From Xylanibacter oryzae DSM 17970 (lineage in GTDB: Bacteria; Bacteroidota; Bacteroidia; Bacteroidales; Bacteroidaceae), in the NCBI RefSeq assembly GCF_000585355.1, contig NZ_KK073873.1, positions 832,703 to 896,702 on the forward strand: a DNA stretch of 64,000 nt, given 5' to 3'. The translations under genes were made by a program, and so were the position numbers. Positions within the stretch are counted from its first letter, which is position 1. Every line of letters starts with the position of its first letter. The notes below the pieces were generated by a model. The model was not told where the DNA came from. It searched no databases and saw nothing but the letters and a program-made list of their open reading frames with translations. This document shows positions 32,105 to 39,750 of this stretch, one piece after another.

Positions 32105-32461
32105 TTATAGGATCACTCCATCAGTAGCAGTAAACTCATCTAGTGAACCGGCCTTCGTCTGAATGCAGATGTAACTAATGGCACTATCATCGGCTGCACG
32201 AAGCTGACGTTTTGCTGAAGGATCAACGCGCATCCAATCACCGGCATTTAAAATTACATCCTCACCATCAATATTCATAAAGCCTTTACCTGATATAACA
32301 CCGTATACTTCTTCGTTTTGCTTATGCTTATGAGCGAAAGGTACTTGTGCACCAGCTGGCATATTGTTTATTGAAATTTCTTCACCGGAAAGGTTTAATA
32401 ACTCATGGAGCTCTGTGCGAGCTGCATCCATCTGAACGGTTGTCTTCTTAAAATTCTTCAT
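32105..32461 (-). CDS. small cupin-domain protein, copy 2
   Basis: A 118-aa twin of the protein at 25773. It differs by four substitutions (LSGEE for LTGEE, AGAQV for AGVQV, PFAHK for PFVHK, GKGFM for GKGIM). The putative metal motif HKHKQNEE is identical. The promoter and the 40-bp operator-like block are duplicated too (TAACTTTG at 32507-32514), so it should be expressed. The absence of stops or frameshifts means that both copies stayed under selection or that the duplication is recent. Confidence 0.88.
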   Translation of the reverse strand: MKNFKKTTVQMDAARTELHELLNLSGEEISINNMPAGAQVPFAHKHKQNEEVYGVISGKGFMNIDGEDVILNAGDWMRVDPSAKRQLRAADDSAISYICIQTKAGSLDEFTATDGVIL

Positions 32462-32506
32462 TATAATTGTATTTTTAAATTTGTTATATATTATTGTTTG
32501 ACATGG

Positions 32507-32573
32507 CAAAGTTACAATATAATGCTGATGTTTGCAAGAGGGTACCAAAAAGTGAGATAGTTACCCAAAAGTA
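32507..32573 (-). promoter_or_regulatory. cupin 2 promoter and operator-like block
   Basis: TAACTTTG (minus, 32507-32514), 20 bases, TTG, then the 40-bp block 32534-32573 identical to 26203-26242. Confidence 0.7.
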
Positions 32574-32779
32574 GGAACTGTGATATTATAGGGCTTTATG
32601 ATTTCTATATTAACTAATATTTACTATTTATATACATTGATTTTGTTTACTATCTTAATCAACAATTTGTGCTGTTGTCGCAGTAAATTAGTAGTTTTAA
32701 TAATTTGATGAAAGAGTTAAATATAGTCATTGTGAAACAAAATTTCAGACTCAACTCATTATAAAATTGAGAAATTAAG

Positions 32780-32787
32780 TATATTTG
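32780..32787 (+). promoter_or_regulatory. -7 box TATATTTG upstream of a 33-codon ORF and trx
   Basis: TATATTTG lies 26 bases before the ATG at 32813. The rest of the gap 32630-32779 shows no gene. Confidence 0.55.
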
Positions 32788-32812
32788 TACTCATAATAAC
32801 AAGTTGAACTTT

Positions 32813-32914
32813 ATGAGTAAGTTACTCATTTATGTAAATCTTGGTAATGTAACACTAGATGTATTGAGATCTCATAGTCATCGTAAAGATAATTATGTGG
32901 TTTGGATAAAATAG
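32813..32914 (+). CDS. possible 33-aa leader ORF upstream of thioredoxin
   Basis: A hand-translated ORF: MSKLLIYVNLGNVTLDVLRS, then HSHRKDNYVVWIK. It is placed correctly after a good -7 box and 20 bases before the trx ATG. The tail (RKDNYVVWIK) looks like protein, but no family is recognised. It could be a small protein or the remnant of a larger gene. Confidence 0.35.
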   Translation: MSKLLIYVNLGNVTLDVLRSHSHRKDNYVVWIK

Positions 32915-32934
32915 TAAAACTTAAAATACAAATT

Positions 32935-33231
32935 ATGGAAACATTTAATGACGTAATATTAAGCGATAAACTAGTTTTGGTGGATTTCTTCGCAACATGG
33001 TGTCAACCTTGCAAGATGATGCATCCCATTCTGGAACAACTGAAAGATGTATTAGGTGATAACATTCGTATCATAAAGATAGATGTAGATAAACAAAGTA
33101 AAACGGCTGGTCAATATAATATTCAGTCTGTACCAACACTTATGTTATTCCGCAAAGGACAGTCGCTTTGGAGAAAAAGTGGGGCATTGTCGCTTGCAGA
33201 ATTAAGAAACATCGTCAACGGATATTTATAA
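32935..33231 (+). CDS. trx: thioredoxin
   Basis: A 98-aa protein starting METFNDVILSDK. The active site is WCQPCK in place of the common WCGPCK (LVDFFATWCQPCKMMHPIL). The cis-Pro loop is QSVPTLMLFRKG. It is a cytosolic disulfide reductase or an adaptor. The Gln in the CxxC loop should change its redox potential. It is followed after 5 bases by a GlsB-type membrane protein. Confidence 0.9.
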   Translation: METFNDVILSDKLVLVDFFATWCQPCKMMHPILEQLKDVLGDNIRIIKIDVDKQSKTAGQYNIQSVPTLMLFRKGQSLWRKSGALSLAELRNIVNGYL

Positions 33232-33236
33232 TAAAT

Positions 33237-33500
33237 ATGTTAGAACACATTGTAGAATTCACTGCATGGCCGATACTGACAGGTATCATCATCGGCTACA
33301 TTGCAAACAAAATTATGAGCGGTCAAGGTAAAGGATGTTGCATGAACCTTATCATTGGCATAGTTGGTAGTTATGTAGGAACTTTAATAAGTCATTTGCT
33401 GAACATACAATTATTTGGGAAGGGCTATATTACAAATTTCGTATTCTGCGTTCTTGGTGCAGTGGTTGTGTTGTGGATTTGGAAGAAACTCTTTGATTAA
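33237..33500 (+). CDS. GlsB/YeaQ/YmgE family membrane protein
   Basis: An 87-aa protein with three predicted helices: the first LEHIVEFTAWPILTGIIIGYIANK, a Gly-rich GCCMNLIIGIVGSYVGTLISHLL, and the last FVFCVLGAVVVLWIWKKLFD. It matches the transglycosylase-associated protein family, a stress-linked inner membrane protein of unclear role. I chose the ATG at 33237, since the longer frame starts inside trx. It is probably translated with trx. Confidence 0.85.
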   Translation: MLEHIVEFTAWPILTGIIIGYIANKIMSGQGKGCCMNLIIGIVGSYVGTLISHLLNIQLFGKGYITNFVFCVLGAVVVLWIWKKLFD

Positions 33501-33595
33501 TGAAGCAAGTAAAAGATAACATCTATACTTAAGGTCAATAATACGTTGCACAGACGGATTCAGACCTGTGAGTTTAACATTGAAAGAATATAATA

Positions 33596-34000
33596 ATGGC
33601 AGATTGGAAAAGTGCTTTGGCTGCTCTTGGAGCAACAGGCGATAATGTTGAAGCATCTGAAAAGAAGGATGTTGATAGAAAAAAACGAGTAGGCGTAGTT
33701 TACTCCACGAATACAGATTTCGGCTATTCTGAGAATTCAGAGGATGAAATGGTGACGATACCTAAAAATCAGCAGAAGTTGAGGCTGAATATGGAACGTG
33801 CAGGGCGTGGTGGCAAGACTGTGACCCTCGTGAAAGGCTTTATTGGCCCTGAAGATGATATGATGAATCTTTGTAAGCTCTTAAAGCAAAAATGCGGCGT
33901 TGGAGGTTCTGTAAAAGATGGAGAGATTATAATCCAAGGTGACCATCGCCAACGACTTGTAGATATTTTGAAGAAAGAAGGTTATACACAAACAAAGTGA
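33596..34000 (+). CDS. SUI1/eIF1-type translation factor (YciH-like)
   Basis: A 134-aa protein. The C-terminal 80 residues form the SUI1 domain (KLRLNMERAGRGGKTVTLVKGFIG, LLKQKCGVGGSVKDGEIIIQGDHRQRLVDILKKEGY). The N-terminal 50 residues start MADWKSALAALGATG, typical of Bacteroidetes members. It is thought to influence start-site selection. A truncated, frameshifted copy of its C-terminal half lies at 36519-36648. Confidence 0.92.
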   Translation: MADWKSALAALGATGDNVEASEKKDVDRKKRVGVVYSTNTDFGYSENSEDEMVTIPKNQQKLRLNMERAGRGGKTVTLVKGFIGPEDDMMNLCKLLKQKCGVGGSVKDGEIIIQGDHRQRLVDILKKEGYTQTK

Positions 34001-34210
34001 TCTTTGATAATGTATTTATAGTTAATAAAATATAATAACATTACAAAAGATTGATTTTAATAAAATATTCAATAAAAAAAGTTGCATATAACAATTAATT
34101 ATTTTATTTTTGCCGCAGTTTAATTTTAATGAATAAAATGTGCGGAGTCAGCACTCTTTGAGCAGTTCATTTATTGTATATTATTAGAAGTATAAATAAA
34201 AATAATAAAA

Positions 34211-34657
34211 ATGATAGATCAGAATTCAATATTAAAAATAAAAAAGGGACATGTCATATTAGAAGAGATGTTCCATGCGATAAAAAAACGTATTAAAGGT
34301 CAGGCAGAACTAAAATTAAAGATAACTACTGAGCAGTTTAAGTTGCTGCATGCTATAGATCAGAAAAAGGATGAAGTAATACAAAAAGATATGGCTGATA
34401 TGATGGGGAAGAATAAATCAACCATATTGAGATTGATTGACTCATTAGAAACAAAAGGATTAGTCAAAAGAGTAGCGGATACTAAAGATAGACGTAAAAA
34501 TTATTTAATGGTTACAAAAAAGGGTAAGGAAATAATAAAACAATATGAGTGTATTCTTAAGTTAATCATTGAAGATCTTGAACAAGGTCTTACAGTATCT
34601 GAATTAAATACTTTTTATAAAGTTGCAGCCCATTTTAAGAGTATGGCTGAACCTTGA
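34211..34657 (+). CDS. MarR-family transcriptional regulator
   Basis: A 148-aa winged-helix protein: LLHAIDQKKDEVIQKDMADMMGKNKSTILRLIDSLETKGLVKRV, then the wing ADTKDRRKNYLMVTKKGKE. It is probably the regulator of the two genes downstream. The whole 34.2-36.2 kb stretch is much more AT-rich than SUI1 and MmcQ on its sides, which suggests a transferred cassette. Confidence 0.88.
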   Translation: MIDQNSILKIKKGHVILEEMFHAIKKRIKGQAELKLKITTEQFKLLHAIDQKKDEVIQKDMADMMGKNKSTILRLIDSLETKGLVKRVADTKDRRKNYLMVTKKGKEIIKQYECILKLIIEDLEQGLTVSELNTFYKVAAHFKSMAEP

Positions 34658-34785
34658 TTTTTTTTAATCATATAGTTGCTATATGCAATGATATGTTATA
34701 ACAACATTTTTAATGAAGATAATAAACGATATTTACTACATAAAAAATACTGATAAACTTTTTAAAATAACTAAAAATAAAAAAA

Positions 34786-35457
34786 ATGAAAATAAATGAA
34801 AATGTGTATTTATTTGAAAAGATAAGAGGAGCTAACTCATATCTATACATATCTGATAACAGTGATGTTTCGATAATAGACACAGGGATGCCTGGTAGCG
34901 CAGTAAAAATTCTCAGTCAGATTTCTCAAATGGGGATATCTATGGAGAAAATTAAATATATTATCCTTACTCATTCGGATATTGACCATATGGGTAGTGC
35001 CGCTGATTTGAAAAATGTTACTGGAGCTAAGGTTGCCATTCATGAAAAAGAAGCTCCTTATCTTTTGGGCGAAAAGAATAAAAAACGAAAAGGAATAATT
35101 GGTTTAATTTTCGGTATACTATTCAAATTTATAAAGAATCCAAACATAGCTCCTGATATTATATTAAAAGAAGGTGATTTTATTGGCGGATTAAGGGTCG
35201 TTTCTAGTCCAGGGCATACCGAAGGAAGCATTTCTTTATATAATGCAGGAACTGTCTTATTTTCAGGTGATGCAATTATAACTGATAAACATTCAAATAT
35301 TAAGGGGTTTAATACTATAGCGACTTCCGATATATCGGAAGCAGTAAAAACAATAAATAAAATTAAACATTTAGAATTTGAAGTATTACTTCCAGGACAT
35401 GGCAAACCTGTTCTAAAAAAGGCATCAGATAAACTTAAAAAATATAACAAAATATGA
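34786..35457 (+). CDS. MBL-fold metallo-hydrolase (glyoxalase II / persulfide dioxygenase-like)
   Basis: A 223-aa beta-lactamase fold protein. The metal motif is ILTHSDIDHMG (HxSxDH, with Ser for the second His), followed by SSPGHTEGSISLY, LFSGDAIITD and LLPGHGKPV. A hydrophobic insertion (KGIIGLIFGILFKFI, about residues 103-117) is unusual and could attach it to the membrane. The stop overlaps the start of the transporter gene by 4 bases (ATGA). A role in sulfur or thioester detoxification with the TauE/SafE-type exporter is an inference. Confidence 0.85.
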   Translation: MKINENVYLFEKIRGANSYLYISDNSDVSIIDTGMPGSAVKILSQISQMGISMEKIKYIILTHSDIDHMGSAADLKNVTGAKVAIHEKEAPYLLGEKNKKRKGIIGLIFGILFKFIKNPNIAPDIILKEGDFIGGLRVVSSPGHTEGSISLYNAGTVLFSGDAIITDKHSNIKGFNTIATSDISEAVKTINKIKHLEFEVLLPGHGKPVLKKASDKLKKYNKI

Positions 35458-36245
35458 TTTTCGATTTTAATACATCTTTCTTGTTCTTACCACTATTCGG
35501 TTTGGTAATAGGCATTTTGGTATCTATGTTTGGCGGTGGTGGCGGTGGCCTCTACGTCCCTTTGCTTACCATTTTATTTAATGTACCTATTCAGGTCGCT
35601 GTTTCAACCTCATTGGCTTCTATTATACCAACAACCATATTTGGTGCTTACGCTCATTATAAACAGGGGAATGTAAATGTATCAATAGGTCTAATTTTCG
35701 GTATAACAGGAATAATAGGTACATTGCTAGGGGTCTTTTTTTCAACATTAATACCACCATTCATCCTTAGGAAACTTTTTGGAACAGTTGCTATACTTTT
35801 AGTTATTCCAATATTTTTCAAAAAGAAGGAAAAAGAAAATAAGTATATTGATAATCCTGATAACTTGAAAAAAATAAATTTAACGACGGTATCTATAAGC
35901 TTAATATTTGGTTTATTATCGGGCATTATGGCTGGTTTGTTTGGGATTAGCGGAACATTTCCCATTATTATGGGATTATATATGCTTCGTTTTCCTGCAA
36001 ATATGGTTATTGGAACATCTGTTTTCGTATTGTTTTTTAATGCTATTTCAGGTCTGTTTGGTCACTTCGCAGTAGGACATATCAATTTTATACTAATAAT
36101 TCTATTAGGAGGTAGTGCAGCGATTGGAGCTTTAATAGGCCCAAGTTTACTGAAAAGGATAAAAGCTGATGTTTTAGATAAATGGTTTAAAATACTTGTT
36201 ATCAGTATAACAGTCGTAACGGGATTAATTATGATAATAAAATAA
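35454..36245 (+). CDS. TauE/SafE-family sulfite or sulfoacetate exporter-like protein
   Basis: A 263-aa integral membrane protein with ~8 helices. The N-terminal repeat is FGLVIGILVSMFGGGGGGLYVPLL, followed by AVSTSLASIIPTTIFG. The second repeat has GLLSGIMAGLFGISGTFPIIMGLYML and MVIGTSVFVLFFNAISG. The family (PF01925) exports sulfite or related organosulfonates. Translational overlap with the MBL gene and the upstream MarR regulator suggest a regulated export/detoxification unit. Confidence 0.88.
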   Translation: MIFDFNTSFLFLPLFGLVIGILVSMFGGGGGGLYVPLLTILFNVPIQVAVSTSLASIIPTTIFGAYAHYKQGNVNVSIGLIFGITGIIGTLLGVFFSTLIPPFILRKLFGTVAILLVIPIFFKKKEKENKYIDNPDNLKKINLTTVSISLIFGLLSGIMAGLFGISGTFPIIMGLYMLRFPANMVIGTSVFVLFFNAISGLFGHFAVGHINFILIILLGGSAAIGALIGPSLLKRIKADVLDKWFKILVISITVVTGLIMIIK

Positions 36246-36518
36246 CATTTGAATTAATGTCAATAAACATAAACTGTGTCATGCTATTTTATAGTTGCTT
36301 TACACAGTTTATGTTGTAATTGGTCGCATAGACTTTTCATATATCTCTATCGTTTTATCTTTAAGCATTAACTCCATATTTTCTGGCTCAACCTATCATA
36401 AAATAAATAAAAAAGAATTATATTTGCATCGTTAATGTGATGTTGAACTTACCTCTATTGGTCGTGTCATCATTACTGAGCGAGGCAAGGGCTACCACAT
36501 GTTAAAATGACTTGGCAA

Positions 36519-36648
36519 GATGAATAAATTTAAAGCAGAAGTGTGGCGTTGGCGGTAGTGTGAAGAACGGCGAGATCACTATCCAAGGAGACCATCGCCA
36601 GCGTAATGGTAGAGATTTTGAAGAAAGAAGGTTACACACAGACAAAGT
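36519..36648 (+). pseudogene. truncated copy of the SUI1 gene C-terminus
   Basis: The reading matches the end of the gene at 33596 (GVGGSVKNGEITIQGDHRQR for GVGGSVKDGEIIIQGDHRQR), then shifts frame at 36602-36606 and continues to the same TQTK end in another frame. The N-terminal half is absent. It lies directly upstream of the MmcQ gene. The 273-base gap 36246-36518 also holds a 17-codon remnant ending in RVIITERGKGYHMLK. Confidence 0.85.
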
Positions 36649-36658
36649 AATTGCTAAA

Positions 36659-37009
36659 ATGGACATAGAACAAGTTAGAGAATATTGCCTTTCACTCCTG
36701 GGAGTCACGGAGGACTCACCATACGGTCCTGATATGATAGTGTTCCGGATTGAGGGTAAGATATTCCTGCATCTACCACTTGAATATGCAGAACCTCGTA
36801 TCTCTATCAAGCTGCCTCCCGAGAAGGGACAGAGTCTGCGTGACAGCTACGAAACAATTCGTGCTGGGTATCATCTGAATAAAATTCATTGGAATGACAT
36901 ACTAATTGAGAATACTTTTGCCTCAGATCAAATCAAGGATTGGATTCTGGAATCCTATAATCTTGTATTGAATAGCCTTCCAAAGAGATTAAAAGCAAAA
37001 TACCAATAA
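36659..37009 (+). CDS. MmcQ/YjbR-family protein
   Basis: A 116-aa protein of standard family length (MDIEQVREYCLSLLGVTEDS, PYGPDMIVFRIEGKIFLHL, ISIKLPPEKGQSLRDSYETI, GYHLNKIHWNDI). The family has a CyaY-like or winged fold and may bind DNA; the function is unclear. I chose the ATG at 36659 because the longer frame upstream is the SUI1 fragment read out of frame. Confidence 0.9.
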   Translation: MDIEQVREYCLSLLGVTEDSPYGPDMIVFRIEGKIFLHLPLEYAEPRISIKLPPEKGQSLRDSYETIRAGYHLNKIHWNDILIENTFASDQIKDWILESYNLVLNSLPKRLKAKYQ

Positions 37010-37029
37010 TCGAATAATGAAAAAATTAT

Positions 37030-37037
37030 TATCTTTG
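37030..37037 (+). promoter_or_regulatory. -7 box TATCTTTG
   Basis: It lies 37 bases before the ATG at 37075 and is the promoter of the MBL lipoprotein-like gene. Confidence 0.6.
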
Positions 37038-37074
37038 CAAATGAAAAATAATGGTAGTATAGTTCAAAAAAGAT

Positions 37075-37812
37075 ATGAATATGAAGAAATTTCAAATGTT
37101 ATTATTATTTGTAACCATGTTGACAACAGCTTGTGCACAGGATTTTGAGCGTGATACATTCAAGGCTCCTAATGGAAAGACTGTAGATATTTATGCTATC
37201 AAGCATGGTAGCATGCGCATCGTGTATGATGGAAAAGAAATAGAGGTCGATCCTGTGGCCAAATATGCGCCAGAAACTGATTACACTTTGTTGCCTAAAG
37301 CCGATCTCATCCTCGTCACTCATGAGCATTTCGACCATCTGGATCCAGAGACTGTAGCAACACTCACTAAGAAGAGCACCCTGCTGATTGCTAATCCAAA
37401 CTCGGCCAAACAACTCAAAAATGCAAAGGTGATGAAGAATGGCGATCATTTCAAGATGAGCAACGGGATCATGATTGATGCTGTTCCTGCTTATAACATC
37501 ACTCCGGGTCATGAACAATTTCATCCTAAAGGTCGTGATAATGGCTATATTCTCACATTGGGGGGACTTCGCGTTTATATAGCTGGTGATACCGAGGATA
37601 TTGAAGAATTGAGCCTTCTGAAAAATATTGACGTAGCCTTTCTTCCTGTAAACCAGCCTTACACGATGACTCCTGAGCAGGCTGCAAGAGCTGCCAAGAT
37701 GTTCAACCCTAAAGTGCTTTTCCCATATCATTTTGGCAATACAGACGTAGAGCAGGTAAAAACTTTGCTTTCTGACACAAATATTGACGTACGCATACGC
37801 AAGTATCAATAG
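37075..37812 (+). CDS. exported MBL-fold hydrolase (UlaG-like)
   Basis: A 245-aa protein with an export signal (MNMKKFQMLLLFVTMLTTACAQ; TTAC could be a weak lipobox). The metallo-beta-lactamase motif is LVTHEHFDHLDPETV (HxHxDH), followed by GHEQFHPKGRDNGYILTLGG, YIAGDTEDI and FPYHFGNTDVEQ. It matches UlaG-type lactonase-like enzymes. It is probably periplasmic or a lipoprotein. The substrate is unknown. Confidence 0.88.
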   Translation: MNMKKFQMLLLFVTMLTTACAQDFERDTFKAPNGKTVDIYAIKHGSMRIVYDGKEIEVDPVAKYAPETDYTLLPKADLILVTHEHFDHLDPETVATLTKKSTLLIANPNSAKQLKNAKVMKNGDHFKMSNGIMIDAVPAYNITPGHEQFHPKGRDNGYILTLGGLRVYIAGDTEDIEELSLLKNIDVAFLPVNQPYTMTPEQAARAAKMFNPKVLFPYHFGNTDVEQVKTLLSDTNIDVRIRKYQ

Positions 37813-37827
37813 TGGTGTGTGTGCACT

Positions 37828-38531
37828 ATTTTTAAATTGAAATAGAGGTAAATAGTATAACGAACTTATCAGATGACTCTGATAAGTTCCAATACAGGGT
37901 GGCTTTTTTAGGGAATGTGTTCATGAAGTTTTCCACGGGTAACATATCGAATGCAAGTCCTTCACTATCATAGTGCTCAATAGTGAAAAACAATAGATAT
38001 TTACCATTATCCTGCAATTTAATTTTCATAAGCTCATTGAAAGCTTCATCGATGTTATCTTTATATGCATATGATACGGTTGATATTATTTTTCTGCCTT
38101 TAGTCAAGGTAAAGAAATCATTTGTGTCAAGACCACTTAATCCATAAATTTCTACGTTTATGCGAATAAGGAATAGTAATGTTTTTATTTCTTTGTAGAC
38201 ATCTGCGTCATTAAAGAACGAAAGTACCGAATAATAATTAGCATCATCGTCAACTACTAATGACTGATTTGTCTTAATTATCACTGTTCGTTTTGCTGGA
38301 GAATCTTTTGAAAGCACGTTAGGGATGTTTTCGACTCCTTCAGTTGAAGATACGAGTACGATATTCATTAATTGCCACTCGTTATTTTCTTGACCGTAAA
38401 CTTCTTCAGACCTAAGTCTTTCAATGATTTTAATGCTTTCATCGTCTGTTGCTATCAAACGAGCCGATTTTAATATTATATTTTCCATGATAGTTCTATT
38501 ATTAATTAAAAACGATATAAATAGCGCATTA
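37828..38531. repeat. ~0.7-kb segmental duplication, copy 1, ending in a lysE 3' fragment
   Basis: It aligns with 43731-44430. The right end (38502-38530) reads on the minus strand as A-I-Y-I-V-F-N-stop, the tail of the lysE gene whose intact copy is at 44403. The homology stops there and an RHS fragment begins, so this is the derived copy. Confidence 0.85.
37832..38488 (-). CDS. hypothetical protein, possibly FtsZ-C-terminal-like, copy 1
   Basis: A 218-aa protein starting MENIILKSARLIATDDES. I do not recognise the family securely. By eye the second half follows the order of the FtsZ C-terminal domain: SLVVDDDANYYSVLSFFNDADVYKEI, a DTNDFFTLTKGRKIISTVSYAYKD segment, NIDEAFNEL, then LLFFTIEH, FMNTFPKKATLYWNL and the closing FVILFTSIS. 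No GTP-binding Gly-rich loop is present, so it could not be a normal FtsZ. It is paralogous to the protein at 43735 (roughly three quarters identical). Confidence 0.5.
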   Translation of the reverse strand: MENIILKSARLIATDDESIKIIERLRSEEVYGQENNEWQLMNIVLVSSTEGVENIPNVLSKDSPAKRTVIIKTNQSLVVDDDANYYSVLSFFNDADVYKEIKTLLFLIRINVEIYGLSGLDTNDFFTLTKGRKIISTVSYAYKDNIDEAFNELMKIKLQDNGKYLLFFTIEHYDSEGLAFDMLPVENFMNTFPKKATLYWNLSESSDKFVILFTSISI

Positions 38532-38760
38532 ACGGAAGTAGATGGCAGCCAAACAGGAAATGTCGTCCAGACTATCGCCTACTATCCGTTTGGAATGCAG
38601 TTCTGCGATGGCACCACTTGCTACTTTGATCAAAAACACAAGTATAATGGAAAGGAGTTTGACAACATGCATGGCTTGAACACCTACGACTACGGAGCAC
38701 GCCAGTACAACCCTGTCACCGCACGATGGGATAGAATGGATCGTCTTTGCGAGAATGTAG
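38532..38760 (+). pseudogene. RHS-repeat core fragment
   Basis: The plus-strand frame reads ALTEVDGSQTGNVVQTIAYY, PFGMQFCDG, KYNGKEFDNMHGLNTYDYGARQYNPVTARWDRMDRLCE. This is the RHS-associated core (the YDYGARQYDP...RW...DPLCE signature). No other part of an RHS protein is present and no promoter is seen, so it is a remnant of an RHS toxin or wall protein gene. Its left edge is exactly the boundary of the duplication. Confidence 0.85.
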
Positions 38761-38777
38761 TAGTGTTTCTTTCATTC

Positions 38778-39341
38778 CTATTTTAAATTCTTTCCTTCAT
38801 CAAATGCCTGACCAACACGCTCGCCGAGTTTAATATACCCCATGTGAACTGGATCGAAAGTGATAAGGTCCATTTTCTCAACATCTGGTTTACCATCTTC
38901 TGCAAGATACTTCTCGTCGCAGAGGATATTAACCACTTCAGCAATGATGTAGTAACCTGTTTCGCTTTCATTCAGTTTCTCCTTGATGCGGCACTCAAGT
39001 GTCATTGGATAATCGGTGAAGACAGGTGCATTCACGTTCGGAGCTTTCTCTGTTGTGAGTCCAGACTTCTGTATCTTATTAGGATTATTTTTCTGGCTGA
39101 CAATTCCAACATAGTCTGATGCAACCATAGTTTCCTTTGAAGCAAAAGCAACAGTGAAATCGCCACACGCATTCAGATTGCGAGTAGTCTTGTGATTACC
39201 CATCGAAATCATGATTTCATTTATGTTCCACTGACCTGCCCATGCAGCATTCATAGCGTTAGGCACGTTATTCTCATCATATGTACCAATAATGATTACA
39301 GGCTGTGGCAACAGCCAAGGCTTTGCATTAAAACTTTTCAT
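38778..39341 (-). CDS. flavin reductase family protein
   Basis: A 187-aa FMN-binding split-barrel protein: PWLLPQPVIIIGTYDENNVPNAMNAAWAGQWN, IMISMGNHKTTRNLNACGDFTVAFAS, SDYVGIVSQKNNPNKIQKSGL. The C-terminal part HMGYIKLGERVGQAFDEGK is conserved in the family. It is probably an NAD(P)H:flavin oxidoreductase or an FMN-dependent reductase of unknown substrate. It is monocistronic. The gene-free stretch 39342-39496 upstream holds no clear -7 box for it. Confidence 0.88.
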   Translation of the reverse strand: MKSFNAKPWLLPQPVIIIGTYDENNVPNAMNAAWAGQWNINEIMISMGNHKTTRNLNACGDFTVAFASKETMVASDYVGIVSQKNNPNKIQKSGLTTEKAPNVNAPVFTDYPMTLECRIKEKLNESETGYYIIAEVVNILCDEKYLAEDGKPDVEKMDLITFDPVHMGYIKLGERVGQAFDEGKNLK

Positions 39342-39496
39342 ATTTGTATTATATTAGTTATACATTCGGTAAAGTTATATATTTTCTCCATAATAATACA
39401 CTAAATTCGGAAATAATTAATTATCAAGAAGTAACTTCATGTTGCTAATGAACTATCCAGCAATTGTTCTTCAATGTTTATAAAACCAAAGAATAA

Positions 39497-39528
39497 TTTG
39501 GAGACTGTTTATTTTATTATTATATTTG
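39497..39528 (+). promoter_or_regulatory. promoter of the adenylation-domain operon (TTTG-N20-TATATTTG)
   Basis: TTTG (39497-39500) and TATATTTG (39521-39528) have exactly 20 bases between them, a near-ideal Bacteroidetes promoter 43 bases before the first micro-ORF. Confidence 0.8.
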
Positions 39529-39570
39529 CAACTATAATTATTGCAATAAAACAACAAAATAAACATAATA

Positions 39571-39624
39571 ATGAAGGTTGTATTACCTGATGATGTGATG
39601 AATACATATATAGGCACATCATAA
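39571..39624 (+). CDS. 17-aa micro-ORF, first in the adenylation operon
   Basis: The ORF reads MKVVLPDDVMNTYIGTS. Its TAA (39622-39624) shares its last A with the ATG of the next ORF. The promoter placement and coupling suggest that it is translated, as a leader peptide, a small precursor or a decayed gene start. No family is recognised. Confidence 0.4.
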   Translation: MKVVLPDDVMNTYIGTS

Positions 39625-39749
39625 TGTTACACGGTCAGTTTTTGCTCTTTTTTTTCAATGATCCGCATTTCCTTAATAATTTTGCTTATCTTCAGATCGA
39701 CCGAAAATCAGCCTTCCTTACTTTAAAAAATGTAAAAGAGATAGTGTGA
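39624..39749 (+). CDS. 41-aa micro-ORF coupled to the adenylation-domain gene
   Basis: The ORF starts MLHGQFLLFFFNDPHFLNNF and ends FLTLKNVKEIV. Its TGA (39747-39749) is one base before the ATG of the adenylation gene. It overlaps the previous micro-ORF by one base. An 8-T run (39648-39655) lies inside, so slippage is possible. It may be a small substrate peptide, or a remnant of a carrier-protein gene. I cannot assign a function. Confidence 0.4.
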   Translation: MLHGQFLLFFFNDPHFLNNFAYLQIDRKSAFLTLKNVKEIV

Positions 39750-39750
39750 T

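Larger units (their letters stand above)
31891..32629. repeat. 739-bp segmental duplication, copy 2 (cupin plus pgl tail)
   Basis: It matches 25561-26299. Its right end contains the last ~6 codons and stop of pgl (I-V-N-I-S-stop, 32610-32629) without the rest of pgl, which marks this copy as the derived one. A 21-bp fragment of the GNAT gene at 19104 lies 14 bases left of its left end. The remaining 349-base gap 31756-32104 holds no ORF. Confidence 0.88.

Noticed and set aside
37105..37809. 234-aa minus-strand ORF opposite the UlaG-like gene
   Set aside because: The plus-strand MBL gene has complete motifs and a promoter; the minus ORF shows no family similarity.
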